Assembly: GCA_050180015.1 (NCBI GenBank)
Contig: JBFXEO010000028.1
Location: 1 to 19,541 of the forward strand
Length of the DNA: 19,541 nt
From: JBFXEO01 sp050180015
Lineage (GTDB): Bacteria > Bacteroidota > Bacteroidia > Bacteroidales > Tenuifilaceae
Direction: 5' to 3'
Shown here one piece after another: positions 7,372-14,653 of the stretch. A program made the position numbers and the translations under genes. The notes below the pieces were generated by a model. The model did no database searches and was not told the DNA's origin. It worked only from the letters and a program-made list of their open reading frames with translations. Each line of letters starts with the position of its first letter. Position 1 is the first letter of the stretch.

Positions 7372-8718
7372 ATGGAATTATCAACGTTCAATGCAATATC
7401 ACCAATCGATGGCCGGTATCGGAACAAGGTAGATGAGCTCCAGCAATATTTTTCGGAGTTTGCGCTTATCCGGTATCGGGTTTGGGTTGAGGTTGAGTAT
7501 TTTATAGCACTTTGCAGCATCCCATTACCCCAGCTGAAAGGTTTCGATAGAATCAATTTCGACAAGATTAGAGCCATACACAGTTCTTTTCAGGAAAGTG
7601 ATGCGGTGAGAATTAAAGGTATAGAAACTACCACCAATCACGATGTTAAAGCCGTGGAATATTTTCTGAAGGAAAAATTTGAGGGATTGGGGCTATCAGA
7701 GTATAAGGAGTTTATTCATTTTGGGCTTACCTCGCAGGATATTAACAATACGGCATTCCCTGCAATGATTCGTGATGCGGTGGGCAATATTTATACGCCC
7801 CTGCTTGAAATGGTTGTTGGAAAACTTCAGGCATTTTCTGCAGAATGGGCAGATATTCCAATGCTTGCCCATACGCATGGGCAGCCTGCTTCGCCAACTA
7901 GGCTGGGCAAGGAGATCAGAGTTTTTTCCGAGAGGCTTCAGGTTCAAGCTCAGCAGCTGAGAGCTATACCTTACTCTGCAAAATTTGGCGGTGCTGCCGG
8001 AAATTTGAATGCCCATGTGGTTGCTTACCCCTCCATTAATTGGGTTCATTTTGCCAATAACTTCGTCAATAAATCCCTGAATTTGCATCGTTCACAAACC
8101 ACTACGCAAATAGAGCATTACGATAATCTGGCGGCTTTATGCGATGTTTTAAAGCGTATAAATACCATACTTATTGATTTATCGAGGGATATATGGACTT
8201 ATATCTCCATGGATTACTTTAAGCAAAAAATCAAGCGAGGAGAAGTTGGGTCATCGGCAATGCCCCACAAGGTCAATCCAATAGACTTTGAAAACGCCGA
8301 AGGTAACCTGGGTTTGGCCAATGCTATTTTTGAACACCTTGCCGCGAAGTTGCCGATTTCGCGCCTTCAGCGCGATTTAACCGACTCAACCGTAATGCGG
8401 AATATGGGCGTTCCTTTCGCTCATACCGTAGTGGCATTCAAATCGCTACTAAAAGGATTCGACAAGCTAATTGTGAATACTGATGTGATTGCTGCTGATT
8501 TGAAGAAAAACTGGCTGGTGGTTGCCGAGGCAATTCAAACCATTCTGAGGAGGGAGGGGTATCCAAATCCATACGAGGTGCTCAGGGATATTACCAGAAC
8601 TAATAGCACCATCACTCAACAGGACTTTATAGCATTTGTTGATAACCTAAATGTTTCCGAAGAGGTAAGGCTTGAGCTGAAGAGCATTACGCCTATGAAC
8701 TATTTAGGGGTAAAATAA
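7372..8718 (+). CDS. purB: Adenylosuccinate lyase
   Basis: A 448-residue fumarase/aspartase-superfamily enzyme that cleaves SAICAR to AICAR plus fumarate, and adenylosuccinate to AMP plus fumarate, in purine synthesis. It is the longer E. coli-like type: the N-terminus is MELSTFNAISPIDGRYRNKV. Active-site blocks are TTTNHDVKAVEYFL (about 87-99), FGLTSQDINNTA (about 117-128), AHTHGQPASPT with His167/His169 (about 166-176), and the superfamily signature GSSAMPHKVNPIDFENAEGN, in which Ser295 is the expected catalytic base. I choose the ATG at 7372. A TTG at 7354 in frame lies inside the promoter's -7 box, so it cannot be the start. The ABC exporter follows after 77 bases with its own promoter-like sequence. 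Confidence 0.96.
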   Translation: MELSTFNAISPIDGRYRNKVDELQQYFSEFALIRYRVWVEVEYFIALCSIPLPQLKGFDRINFDKIRAIHSSFQESDAVRIKGIETTTNHDVKAVEYFLKEKFEGLGLSEYKEFIHFGLTSQDINNTAFPAMIRDAVGNIYTPLLEMVVGKLQAFSAEWADIPMLAHTHGQPASPTRLGKEIRVFSERLQVQAQQLRAIPYSAKFGGAAGNLNAHVVAYPSINWVHFANNFVNKSLNLHRSQTTTQIEHYDNLAALCDVLKRINTILIDLSRDIWTYISMDYFKQKIKRGEVGSSAMPHKVNPIDFENAEGNLGLANAIFEHLAAKLPISRLQRDLTDSTVMRNMGVPFAHTVVAFKSLLKGFDKLIVNTDVIAADLKKNWLVVAEAIQTILRREGYPNPYEVLRDITRTNSTITQQDFIAFVDNLNVSEEVRLELKSITPMNYLGVK

Positions 8719-8734
8719 GGCGCTATTTTAAAGA

Positions 8735-8765
8735 ACTGTTTTAACCGATTATTTTTATACTTTTG
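8735..8765 (+). promoter_or_regulatory. Putative promoter of the ABC exporter gene
   Basis: TACTTTTG (8758-8765) is a perfect TAnnTTTG -7 box. The -33 position 19 bases upstream, ACTG (8735-8738), is a poor match. The ATG follows 30 bases after the -7 box. The same octamer, TACTTTTG, drives both tRNA-Ser genes in this window, which supports its use. Confidence 0.45.
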
Positions 8766-8795
8766 GCAAAATTTTAAATAATACCACCTTTTCGC

Positions 8796-10613
8796 ATGAA
8801 GAAGTACTCTAAAATTCTTAGATATTTACTCCCCTATAAATGGCAAGTCGGTGTTAATGTTGTCAGTAATATTTTCGGAGCATTTTTCTCCCTCTTTTCG
8901 TTGGCCATGCTAATTCCATTTATGCAGCTACTTTTTGGTAATGTTTCGTTGGTGGATGTTAAGCCTGAATTGGAACTTACGGCCAACTCTGTGGAGCAAT
9001 ACTTAAACTACATCCTTAGCCAAATCATTAAAAATTACGATAAGGCCTCGGCGCTGCTATTTGTTATAGGTCTTGTCCTGATAGCATCGTTTCTTAAAAA
9101 CTCCTTCACCTATTTGGCGTTATACTACTTAGCGCCAATACGCTCAGGGGTTATTCGCGATATTCGGAATGAACTGTACCGTAAGGTCATTGACTTGCCT
9201 TTGGGATACTACAGCGAAGAAAAAAAGGGGGATATAATCAGCAAAATGACAAATGATGTGAATGAAATAGAGGTTTCCATCATTCGTTCACTCGAAATGT
9301 TTTTTAAGGATCCCATTATTATAATTGTTCATTTAATTGGATTGCTAATAATTAGTTCGCAGCTAACCCTTTTTGTTCTGTTAATATTACCGATTGCCGG
9401 GTTTATAATTGGAAGAATTGGAAAATCACTCCGTAAAACCTCCTTTAAAGGGCAACGAAAAATGGGGGCACTGCTTACCATTATTGAGGAAACGCTGGGT
9501 GGCTTACGCGTAATTAAGGCTTTTAATGCCGAAAAGAAGGTGACCGAACGATTCGAAAGCGTTAACAGCTTTTACACCTTGCTGATTAAAAAGATGTGGA
9601 GGCGGAGGGATTTGGCTGTTCCTCTGAGCGAGTTCCTTGGAACCGTTGTGGTAGTTTTAGTTTTATGGTACGGTGGCAGGTTGATTTTCATGGGTAGGGG
9701 AAATATCACCCCGGAGGCCCTTATTGCATTTATAGCCATGTTTTACATGATTATCAATCCCGCTAAATCGTTCTCCAACGCCTACTTTAACATAGTAAAG
9801 GGAATGGCATCGGCCGATAGGATTGGAACAATACTCGAGGCCGAGAACCCTATCAAAATTAAACAGGGTGCCGTAAAGATCGATAGCTTTAGCTCACAGA
9901 TAGAATACAGGAACGTGAGCTTTAAATATGAAGATGAGTACGTGCTAAAAAATATCAACCTGGTTATAGAAAAAGGGAAAACTATTGCGCTAGTTGGGCA
10001 GTCTGGCTCCGGGAAAAGCACTTTTGTTGATTTGTTACCCCGGTTTTGGGATGTTACCGATGGTGAGATTTTGATAGACGGAATTAACCTTAAGGATTGC
10101 GATTTGTCATCCCTAAGAAATCTTATGGGAAATGTAAACCAGGATCCAATTCTCTTTAACGACAATTTTTACAATAATATATCGTTTGGCGTTTTAAACG
10201 CACCCGAAAACGCTGTGTACTCGGCCGCAAAAATTGCCAATGCGCACGATTTTATTATGGCCACTCCCAACGGCTACCACACAAACATTGGCGATAGGGG
10301 GAGTAAGCTATCGGGCGGACAGCGCCAGCGGGTTAGTATTGCCAGGGCCATTCTTAAAAACCCTCCAATAATGATCCTCGATGAGGCAACCAGTGCCCTT
10401 GACACCGAGTCAGAAAGGTTGGTTCAGGATGCCATTGAAAACTTGATGAAGAACAGGACATCGCTGGTAATTGCACATAGGCTATCAACGGTACGTAATG
10501 CCGATTTGATTTGCGTACTGCACGAAGGCGAGATTGTTGAGAGGGGGAAGCATGATGAGTTAATTGCCCTGGATGGATACTATGCAAAACTTCACAAAAT
10601 GCAGATAAAGTAA
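8796..10613 (+). CDS. ABC exporter, fused permease and ATPase (MsbA-like)
   Basis: A 605-residue half-transporter of the type IV (MsbA/LmrA) ABC exporter class, working as a homodimer in the inner membrane. The N-terminal 330 residues form the six-helix membrane domain, with hydrophobic stretches near 20-45, 85-112, 172-205 and 280-320, and the coupling region TLGGLRVIKAFNAE. The C-terminal ATPase has Walker A GQSGSGKST (401-409), Q-loop NQDPILF (448-454), signature LSGGQRQR (505-512), Walker B MILDE (526-530), the D-loop SALD and the switch histidine H561 in VIAHRLSTV. In this phylum such proteins are often called MsbA lipid A flippases, but drug and peptide exporters look the same and no lipid A gene is adjacent, so I give no symbol. 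The gene ends at a strong terminator. Confidence 0.92.
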   Translation: MKKYSKILRYLLPYKWQVGVNVVSNIFGAFFSLFSLAMLIPFMQLLFGNVSLVDVKPELELTANSVEQYLNYILSQIIKNYDKASALLFVIGLVLIASFLKNSFTYLALYYLAPIRSGVIRDIRNELYRKVIDLPLGYYSEEKKGDIISKMTNDVNEIEVSIIRSLEMFFKDPIIIIVHLIGLLIISSQLTLFVLLILPIAGFIIGRIGKSLRKTSFKGQRKMGALLTIIEETLGGLRVIKAFNAEKKVTERFESVNSFYTLLIKKMWRRRDLAVPLSEFLGTVVVVLVLWYGGRLIFMGRGNITPEALIAFIAMFYMIINPAKSFSNAYFNIVKGMASADRIGTILEAENPIKIKQGAVKIDSFSSQIEYRNVSFKYEDEYVLKNINLVIEKGKTIALVGQSGSGKSTFVDLLPRFWDVTDGEILIDGINLKDCDLSSLRNLMGNVNQDPILFNDNFYNNISFGVLNAPENAVYSAAKIANAHDFIMATPNGYHTNIGDRGSKLSGGQRQRVSIARAILKNPPIMILDEATSALDTESERLVQDAIENLMKNRTSLVIAHRLSTVRNADLICVLHEGEIVERGKHDELIALDGYYAKLHKMQIK

Positions 10614-10634
10614 TTACTAAGGTATTTTAAAAGC

Positions 10635-10665
10635 AAAAAACGAAGGCGTAGTCCTTCGTTTTTTT
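10635..10665. terminator. Bidirectional terminator between ABC exporter and tRNA-Ser(CGA)
   Basis: AAAAAACGAAGG (10635-10646), loop CGTAGT, then CCTTCGTTTTTT, a 12-bp perfect stem with T runs in both readings. It ends the plus-strand exporter gene, starting 21 bases after its stop, and equally the minus-strand tRNA-Ser(CGA) transcript. Confidence 0.9.
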
Positions 10666-10668
10666 ATG

Positions 10669-10757
10669 CGGAGAGAGAGGGATTCGAACCCTCGGATCCA
10701 GTTACCCGGATCAACGGTTTTCGAGACCGCCCCATTCGACCGCTCTGGCATCTCTCC
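10669..10757 (-). tRNA. tRNA-Ser (anticodon CGA)
   Basis: An 89-base class II tRNA on the minus strand. The acceptor stem is GGAGAGA pairing with TCTCTCC, with discriminator G. The anticodon arm reads GGCGGT-CTCGAAA-ACCG, giving anticodon CGA (reads UCG). A long variable arm, as expected for tRNA-Ser, comes next (GATCCGGGTAACTGGATC), then the T arm GAGGG-TTCGAAT-CCCTC. The 3' CCA is not encoded. It has a promoter 15 bases upstream and a terminator just downstream, so it forms its own transcription unit. Confidence 0.97.
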
Positions 10758-10772
10758 CTTTTCATTGGCTTG

Positions 10773-10804
10773 CAAAAGTAAATACTTTACATCTATTTTA
10801 CAAC
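10773..10804 (-). promoter_or_regulatory. Promoter of tRNA-Ser(CGA)
   Basis: On the minus strand GTTG (10804-10801), a 20-base spacer, then TACTTTTG (10780-10773), a perfect TAnnTTTG -7 box with a near-perfect -33 box. The -7 box ends 15 bases before the tRNA 5' end, leaving a very short precursor leader. Confidence 0.65.
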
Positions 10805-10831
10805 AGGCAAACATTTCTTTTCCGTAAATGC

Positions 10832-10839
10832 TATATTTG
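10832..10839 (+). promoter_or_regulatory. Possible -7 box for the DUF6132-like gene
   Basis: TATATTTG is a perfect TAnnTTTG match about 55 bases before the first ATG, but no TTTG lies at the right distance upstream. A second, imperfect box, AATATTTG (10883-10890), lies directly before the ATG. Confidence 0.3.
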
Positions 10840-10893
10840 CATGAATACATCTAAATATGTATAGTTTGTGCAATAATACTTAAATATTTGTAT

Positions 10894-11115
10894 ATGAGTA
10901 ATATGACACGTCGGGTTGTGATGGTTAAGGTATTTAAATACCTAAAGAATAAAAAGGTATTGTTCCCCGTTCTGGGAGCTGTGACTGGGGGCGGATTGGG
11001 GTTTGCCTACTATTACTTTGTGGGATGTAACGGCGGAAGTTGTCCAATTACCGGTTCCCCATGGGGAAGTATCACTTTTGGATCGCTATTAGGGCTGGTA
11101 TTAACGGTAAAATAA
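10894..11115 (+). CDS. Small membrane protein, DUF6132-like
   Basis: A 73-residue protein with a basic N-terminus (VFKYLKNKKV) and two hydrophobic glycine-rich helices. The first is LFPVLGAVTGGGLGFAYYYF and the second is SITFGSLLGLVLTV. The connecting segment, GCNGGSCPITGSPWGS, carries two cysteines and a C-P-I-T motif. This pattern matches what I recall of the DUF6132 family in Bacteroidota, whose role is unknown; the Cys-Pro motif hints at metal or redox chemistry, but nothing here proves that. ATGs at 10894, 10903 and 10921 are all possible starts; the last gives a 64-residue protein beginning MVKVFKYLK, nearer to the conserved part. It sits alone between two opposed tRNA-Ser genes. Downstream, CTGGGC (11118) and GCCCGG (about 11149) could pair but have no T run. 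Confidence 0.75.
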   Translation: MSNMTRRVVMVKVFKYLKNKKVLFPVLGAVTGGGLGFAYYYFVGCNGGSCPITGSPWGSITFGSLLGLVLTVK

Positions 11116-11248
11116 TCTGGGCTTAGTTTGATTTGGGCAGCCCGGGTAATTACATCAAGGTGTAGAACTGGCTTTTACTCAACCCCGGTACAATTTTTTT
11201 GATGGCTTGGGTAGAAGTTTTAAAATAGTTATGAACAGGCAAAGAAGG

Positions 11249-11277
11249 AAAACGAAGGCAAAACTTGCCTTCGTTTT
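11249..11277 (-). terminator. Terminator of tRNA-Ser(UGA)
   Basis: A 13-bp perfect stem, AAAACGAAGGCAA pairing with TTGCCTTCGTTTT, with a 3-base loop, begins four bases past the tRNA 3' end on the minus strand. It ends in a short T run (CGTTTTCC). It shares the CGAAGG/CCTTCG core with the terminator of the other tRNA-Ser. Confidence 0.8.
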
Positions 11278-11280
11278 ATG

Positions 11281-11367
11281 CGGAGAAAGAGGGATTCGAA
11301 CCCCCGGTTCACTCGCGCGAACAACGGTTTTCAAGACCGCCGCATTCGACCACTCTGCCATTTCTCC
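11281..11367 (-). tRNA. tRNA-Ser (anticodon UGA)
   Basis: An 87-base class II tRNA on the minus strand. Acceptor GGAGAAA pairs with TTTCTCC, discriminator G. The anticodon arm GGCGGT-CTTGAAA-ACCG gives anticodon UGA (reads UCA and UCG). A long variable arm (TTCGCGCGAGTGAA) and T arm GGGGG-TTCGAAT-CCCCC follow; CCA is not encoded. The anticodon arm and D arm are almost identical to the neighbouring tRNA-Ser(CGA), which suggests a duplicated pair. Confidence 0.97.
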
Positions 11368-11372
11368 GGGCG

Positions 11373-11403
11373 CAAAAGTACACCCTTTTTTTTATCTGCC
11401 AAA
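11373..11403 (-). promoter_or_regulatory. Promoter of tRNA-Ser(UGA), textbook Bacteroidota form
   Basis: On the minus strand TTTG (11403-11400), exactly 19 spacer bases, then TACTTTTG (11380-11373): both elements are perfect. Only five bases (CGCCC) separate the -7 box from the mature tRNA 5' end, so transcription should start at or within a few bases of the tRNA itself. Confidence 0.75.
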
Positions 11404-11550
11404 TGGTTAGGGGGAAAAAAAGTTGAAATTTTATTGACAAAATACTTGCATATCTTCATAAAAAATCAATAATTTAGCATTATTAACATCTAACGATGTT
11501 ATGGAATCCAATAAAAAGGCTACAATGGCAAAAAAAAGATTATCGAAAAA

Positions 11551-11581
11551 CTTGGATTTATTGATAAATAGGCTAATTTTG
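11551..11581 (+). promoter_or_regulatory. Promoter of the HU gene
   Basis: CTTG (11551-11554), 19-base spacer, TAATTTTG (11574-11581): a perfect -7 box and one-mismatch -33 box at the ideal distance. The predicted leader is about 40 bases, AT-rich and without a Shine-Dalgarno, with TAACTATTTCTAACC as the only pattern. The upstream stretch from 11404 is AT-rich with one short open frame and nothing else evident. Confidence 0.65.
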
Positions 11582-11626
11582 TCTTTGATAGTCAACTAAC
11601 TATTTCTAACCCTAAAAATTTTAACT

Positions 11627-11899
11627 ATGAACAAAGCTCAATTGATTGATGCAATTGCTGCAGAAGCAAAAATCACAAAGGCTGACGCGAAGAAAGCTCT
11701 TGATGCTTTCGTAAAGACTACTGGAACTGCTTTAAAGAAAGGCGATAGAGTAGCTCTTGTTGGTTTTGGTTCTTTCTCGGTTGCCAAGAGAAATGCTAGA
11801 ACTGGCCGTAACCCGCAAACCGGAAAGCCCATTAACATTAAGGCTAAAAAAGTTGTGAAATTCAAAGCTGGTAGTGAATTGAACGGTAAAGTTCAATAA
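11627..11899 (+). CDS. HU family DNA-binding protein
   Basis: A 90-residue nucleoid-associated protein that binds and bends DNA as a dimer. The sequence is a standard bacterial HU: N-terminal helices MNKAQLIDAIAAEAKITKAD, the core VALVGFGSFSVAKRNARTGR, and the DNA-wrapping beta arm with Pro63 in GRNPQTGKP, ending KAKKVVKFKAGSELNGKV. Length is exactly typical. It has its own strong-looking promoter and a perfect terminator, so it is a single-gene unit and likely highly expressed. Codon choice appears plainer and less varied than in neighbouring genes, consistent with that. Whether it is the main HU or a paralogue cannot be told from this window. Confidence 0.95.
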   Translation: MNKAQLIDAIAAEAKITKADAKKALDAFVKTTGTALKKGDRVALVGFGSFSVAKRNARTGRNPQTGKPINIKAKKVVKFKAGSELNGKVQ

Positions 11900-11918
11900 G
11901 GAATTTTATTTTCTCTTC

Positions 11919-11948
11919 AGGAGAACCCAGCGGTTCTCCTTTTTTTTT
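11919..11948 (+). terminator. Terminator of the HU gene
   Basis: A 9-bp perfect stem, AGGAGAACC / GGTTCTCCT with loop CAGC, followed by eight T. It begins 19 bases after the HU stop. The ATG of the next gene begins one base after the T run. Confidence 0.92.
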
Positions 11949-11949
11949 A

Positions 11950-12681
11950 ATGCGAAATAGCCACCCAATGGATAACCTCACGGTTAATTACATTCACGAT
12001 GTTAACTTACGCAGATCGTTTATTGATTACTTATCCGCGTTAGTGCTGGAAAAACGGTTGGCGCTATTCAAAAAGAATTTACGGAATAGAACCCGTTACA
12101 TCGCTGTTGTTTTAGAGGACATTTATCAATCGCAGAACGCCAGTGCGGTACTCAGAACCTGTGATTGCCTCGGTATCCAGGATATCCATGTAATTGAGAA
12201 CGAAAATCAGTTTAGTGTCAATTCTGAGGTTGACATGGGGGCATCGAAATGGCTCAACATCTATAGGTATAATGGCGAGCTGAATAATACCTCTTGCGCC
12301 ATTAGGGTTTTAAAAGAGAAGGGCTACAGGATTGTTGCCACCACTCCACACGATGAGGGTATTAGCATCAGAGATTTCAACGTGGAGAAGGGAAAATTTG
12401 CGCTTTTTTTTGGAACGGAACTTACCGGGCTGAGCGATAATGCCATAGCAATGGCCGATGAATACGTTAAAATTCCGATGTACGGCTTTACAGAGAGCTA
12501 TAATATTTCTGTATCGGTAGCGTTGTCGCTTTACGAGTTTGTTCATAGGCTGAGGGGGGCTAAGGCAGACCTGTCAGTTCCTAACGATGAGGCAGAGTTG
12601 ATTCTTTTGGCATGGCTTAGGGCATCTATTAAAGGGTGCAATTTGGTTGAAAAAAGATTTTTAGAGGAATACTTCAAATAA
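11950..12681 (+). CDS. trmH: SpoU/TrmH family RNA 2'-O-methyltransferase
   Basis: A 243-residue SPOUT (trefoil-knot) methyltransferase using S-adenosylmethionine, probably making Gm18 in tRNA as TrmH does. The three SPOUT motifs are visible. Motif 1 is NASAVLRTCDCLGIQDIHVIEN (from about residue 63). Motif 2 is FALFFGTELTGLSDNA. Motif 3 is VKIPMYGFTESYNISVSVAL. An N-terminal helical arm (RSFIDYLSALVLEKRLALFKK) and a C-terminal helical extension fit TrmH better than RlmB. The ATG at 11950 lies one base after the HU terminator; a second ATG at 11968 gives a 237-residue form that is equally plausible. No promoter is evident between the HU stop and this start, so expression may depend on readthrough. 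The gene symbol rests on family resemblance; some relatives modify rRNA instead. Confidence 0.85.
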   Translation: MRNSHPMDNLTVNYIHDVNLRRSFIDYLSALVLEKRLALFKKNLRNRTRYIAVVLEDIYQSQNASAVLRTCDCLGIQDIHVIENENQFSVNSEVDMGASKWLNIYRYNGELNNTSCAIRVLKEKGYRIVATTPHDEGISIRDFNVEKGKFALFFGTELTGLSDNAIAMADEYVKIPMYGFTESYNISVSVALSLYEFVHRLRGAKADLSVPNDEAELILLAWLRASIKGCNLVEKRFLEEYFK

Positions 12682-12684
12682 AAA

Positions 12685-12722
12685 CCTAATTTTGTAATTA
12701 ATTAAGTTTTACTTAAATTAGG
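12685..12722. promoter_or_regulatory. Inverted repeat and -7-like box upstream of the LytTR regulator
   Basis: CCTAATTT (12685-12692) is mirrored by AAATTAGG (12715-12722), with a nested TTAAGT-TTT-ACTTAA (12702-12716). TAATTTTG (12687-12694) matches the Bacteroidota -7 box but has no clear -33 partner. It could be an operator for the regulator or a weak terminator for trmH; there is no T run. Confidence 0.35.
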
Positions 12723-12738
12723 TGAAAATTAGAGGGCT

Positions 12739-13449
12739 ATGAACTGCATACTTATTGATGATGACGAGATGTCGAGAAGGGTTGTTGAAGAATACGCGAG
12801 TAAAGTAGATTTTCTACAATTAACCCATTCATTTACAAGTGCTGTAGAGGCATTGAATACCTTAAAAAACTCGCCCAGCGAAGTAAATTTAATTTTTTTG
12901 GATATAGAAATGCCTGAAATGACAGGCATGGATTTTTTGGAAATTAGCCCCAATCATCCGAGGGTTATTATCATATCTTCAAAGGAAAAATACGCCCTGA
13001 AAGCGTTTGAGCATAGTGTAACCGATTATTTACTAAAGCCAATCACCTTCCCCCGTTTTTTTAAAGCGGTAAGCCGTGTTTACGAACAATTCAACCATCA
13101 GCGTTCACCGCTCGACGATGATAAGGAAATTTTCATCAAAAAGAACAACTCGCTAATTAGGGTTAGGTACAACGATATACTCTGGATTGAGGCCCTTGAA
13201 AATTATATTGTAATTAACACGGTAACCGATAGGTTTACCATTCACCTTACAATGAAATCTATTGAAAGCCAGCTGCCAACCGTTAGGTTTAAAAGAGTTC
13301 ATCGGTCGTTTATAGTGAATTTGGGCAGGATAGAGAGTATAGAGGATAATGCAATAGCAATTAGAGCTAACGATGGTAAAAAGGTAATACCAATAGGAAA
13401 GTCATATCGTGATAAGTTACTAAGCGAAATAAATTTGATTAATAAATAG
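12739..13449 (+). CDS. LytTR-family response regulator (LytR/AlgR type)
   Basis: A 236-residue two-component regulator. Residues 1-120 form a receiver domain with the acidic cluster IDDDE (6-10), phosphoacceptor Asp55 in LIFLDIEMPEMTGMDFL, the Ser/Thr position in VIIISSKEKYA and the conserved Lys in DYLLKPI. Residues about 132-236 form a LytTR DNA-binding domain (IFIKKNNSLIRVRYNDILWIEALENYIVI ... FKRVHRSFIVNLGRIESI), of the kind that binds two direct repeats. No sensor kinase lies beside it, so it is an orphan here; in Bacteroidota the partner is often a LytS/YehU-type kinase elsewhere. The stop is nine bases before the aminotransferase start, which suggests co-transcription with it. Confidence 0.93.
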   Translation: MNCILIDDDEMSRRVVEEYASKVDFLQLTHSFTSAVEALNTLKNSPSEVNLIFLDIEMPEMTGMDFLEISPNHPRVIIISSKEKYALKAFEHSVTDYLLKPITFPRFFKAVSRVYEQFNHQRSPLDDDKEIFIKKNNSLIRVRYNDILWIEALENYIVINTVTDRFTIHLTMKSIESQLPTVRFKRVHRSFIVNLGRIESIEDNAIAIRANDGKKVIPIGKSYRDKLLSEINLINK

Positions 13450-13458
13450 TTTTAACGC

Positions 13459-14652
13459 ATGATTACTAATAGGCAACTTTTCTTGAATTACGTTGCCCAA
13501 ACATCCGATTCCCCCCTTATGCTTGAAGTGGAAAGAGCCGAGGGGGTTTATCTTTTGGGGCCAAAGGGTGAAAAATACCTTGATTTAATTTCTGGTATAT
13601 CGGTAAGCAACGTGGGTCATAGCCATCCAAGGGTTGTTGAAGCCGTAACTCAGCAGGCATCGAGATACATGCACCTGATGGTTTATGGCGAAATTATTCA
13701 AAGTCCGCAGGTGCAGCTGGCTAGCCGGTTGACCAAAATTCTTCCCGAAACGCTTAATTCTGTTTACTTTGTTAACTCGGGCAGCGAAGCGGTGGAGGGA
13801 GCGCTCAAGCTGGCCAAACGTTTTACGGGCAAGGCTGAAATTGTATCATTCAAAAACGCTTATCATGGAAGTACCCACGGGGCGTTAAGCGTGATGGGAA
13901 ACGAGGATCAGAAAAGGGCATTTAGGCCATTACTCCCCGATGTTAAACACCTACAATTTAATAGCATTGATGATTTAGAGCAAATTACAGAAAAAACCGC
14001 CTGTGTTATAGTTGAGCCTATTCAGGGCGAGGCCGGCATAGTTGTACCGAAAAATGATTTTCTTAAGGAATTAAGGCGGCAATGTGACAAAACGGGTGCG
14101 TTGCTTATTTTTGACGAGATACAAACGGGACTGGGGAGAACCGGGAAACTATTTGCTTTTGAACAATTTGGTGTTATCCCTGATATACTTTTGCTGGCAA
14201 AGGCATTGGGCGGCGGAATGCCCTTGGGGGCTTTTATATCGTCGAGGGAGATAATGCGGTCACTTACAAACAACCCTGTACTTGGCCATATAACCACCTT
14301 TGGCGGACATCCAGTTTCGTGCGCAGCATCGCTTGCGGCAACCGATGTTTTACTAGACGAAAATCTGATAGATTGCGTTAATACAAAGGAGACTATCCTG
14401 AAAAATATTATTGGGGAGCACCCGATGGTAAAGGAGATTCGGTCGTTTGGTTTGTTCATGGCAGTTGAGCTGGGATCGTTCGATAAGGTTCAGAAACTTA
14501 TAAAGTATGGGGTTGAACACGGATTTATTGTAGATTGGTTCTTGTTCTGCAACACGGCGGTAAGAGTAGCCCCGCCGCTAGTGATCACCGAGGATGAGTG
14601 CCGTTTAGCGGCAGCAATGATTGTGGAGGGGTTGAATGAAATTTTTAGCTGA
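13459..14652 (+). CDS. Class III aminotransferase (acetylornithine/ornithine aminotransferase-like)
   Basis: A 397-residue PLP-dependent fold-type I enzyme of class III. Visible blocks are GISVSNVGHSHPRVVEAV near the N-terminus, the phosphate-binding VNSGSEAVEGALKLAKRFTG, the aromatic stacking block KNAYHGSTHGAL, IFDEIQTGLGRTGKLFA with the pyridine-binding Asp, and LLAKALGGGMPLGAF with the Schiff-base Lys. TTFGGHPVSCAAS follows. The family covers ArgD, RocD, GabT and others; the order of motifs fits acetylornithine/ornithine types, but this class is uncertain in substrate and no arginine genes are near, so I give no symbol. It follows the LytTR regulator by nine bases. Its stop codon lies one base before the ATG of the next gene, with an earlier ATG at 14636 overlapping it. 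Confidence 0.9.
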   Translation: MITNRQLFLNYVAQTSDSPLMLEVERAEGVYLLGPKGEKYLDLISGISVSNVGHSHPRVVEAVTQQASRYMHLMVYGEIIQSPQVQLASRLTKILPETLNSVYFVNSGSEAVEGALKLAKRFTGKAEIVSFKNAYHGSTHGALSVMGNEDQKRAFRPLLPDVKHLQFNSIDDLEQITEKTACVIVEPIQGEAGIVVPKNDFLKELRRQCDKTGALLIFDEIQTGLGRTGKLFAFEQFGVIPDILLLAKALGGGMPLGAFISSREIMRSLTNNPVLGHITTFGGHPVSCAASLAATDVLLDENLIDCVNTKETILKNIIGEHPMVKEIRSFGLFMAVELGSFDKVQKLIKYGVEHGFIVDWFLFCNTAVRVAPPLVITEDECRLAAAMIVEGLNEIFS

Positions 14653-14653
14653 T

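Noticed and set aside
10617..10850. Minus-strand open frame across tRNA-Ser(CGA), and similar frames across tRNA-Ser(UGA)
   Set aside because: These are translations of tRNA sequence; the cloverleaf with promoter and terminator explains the region.
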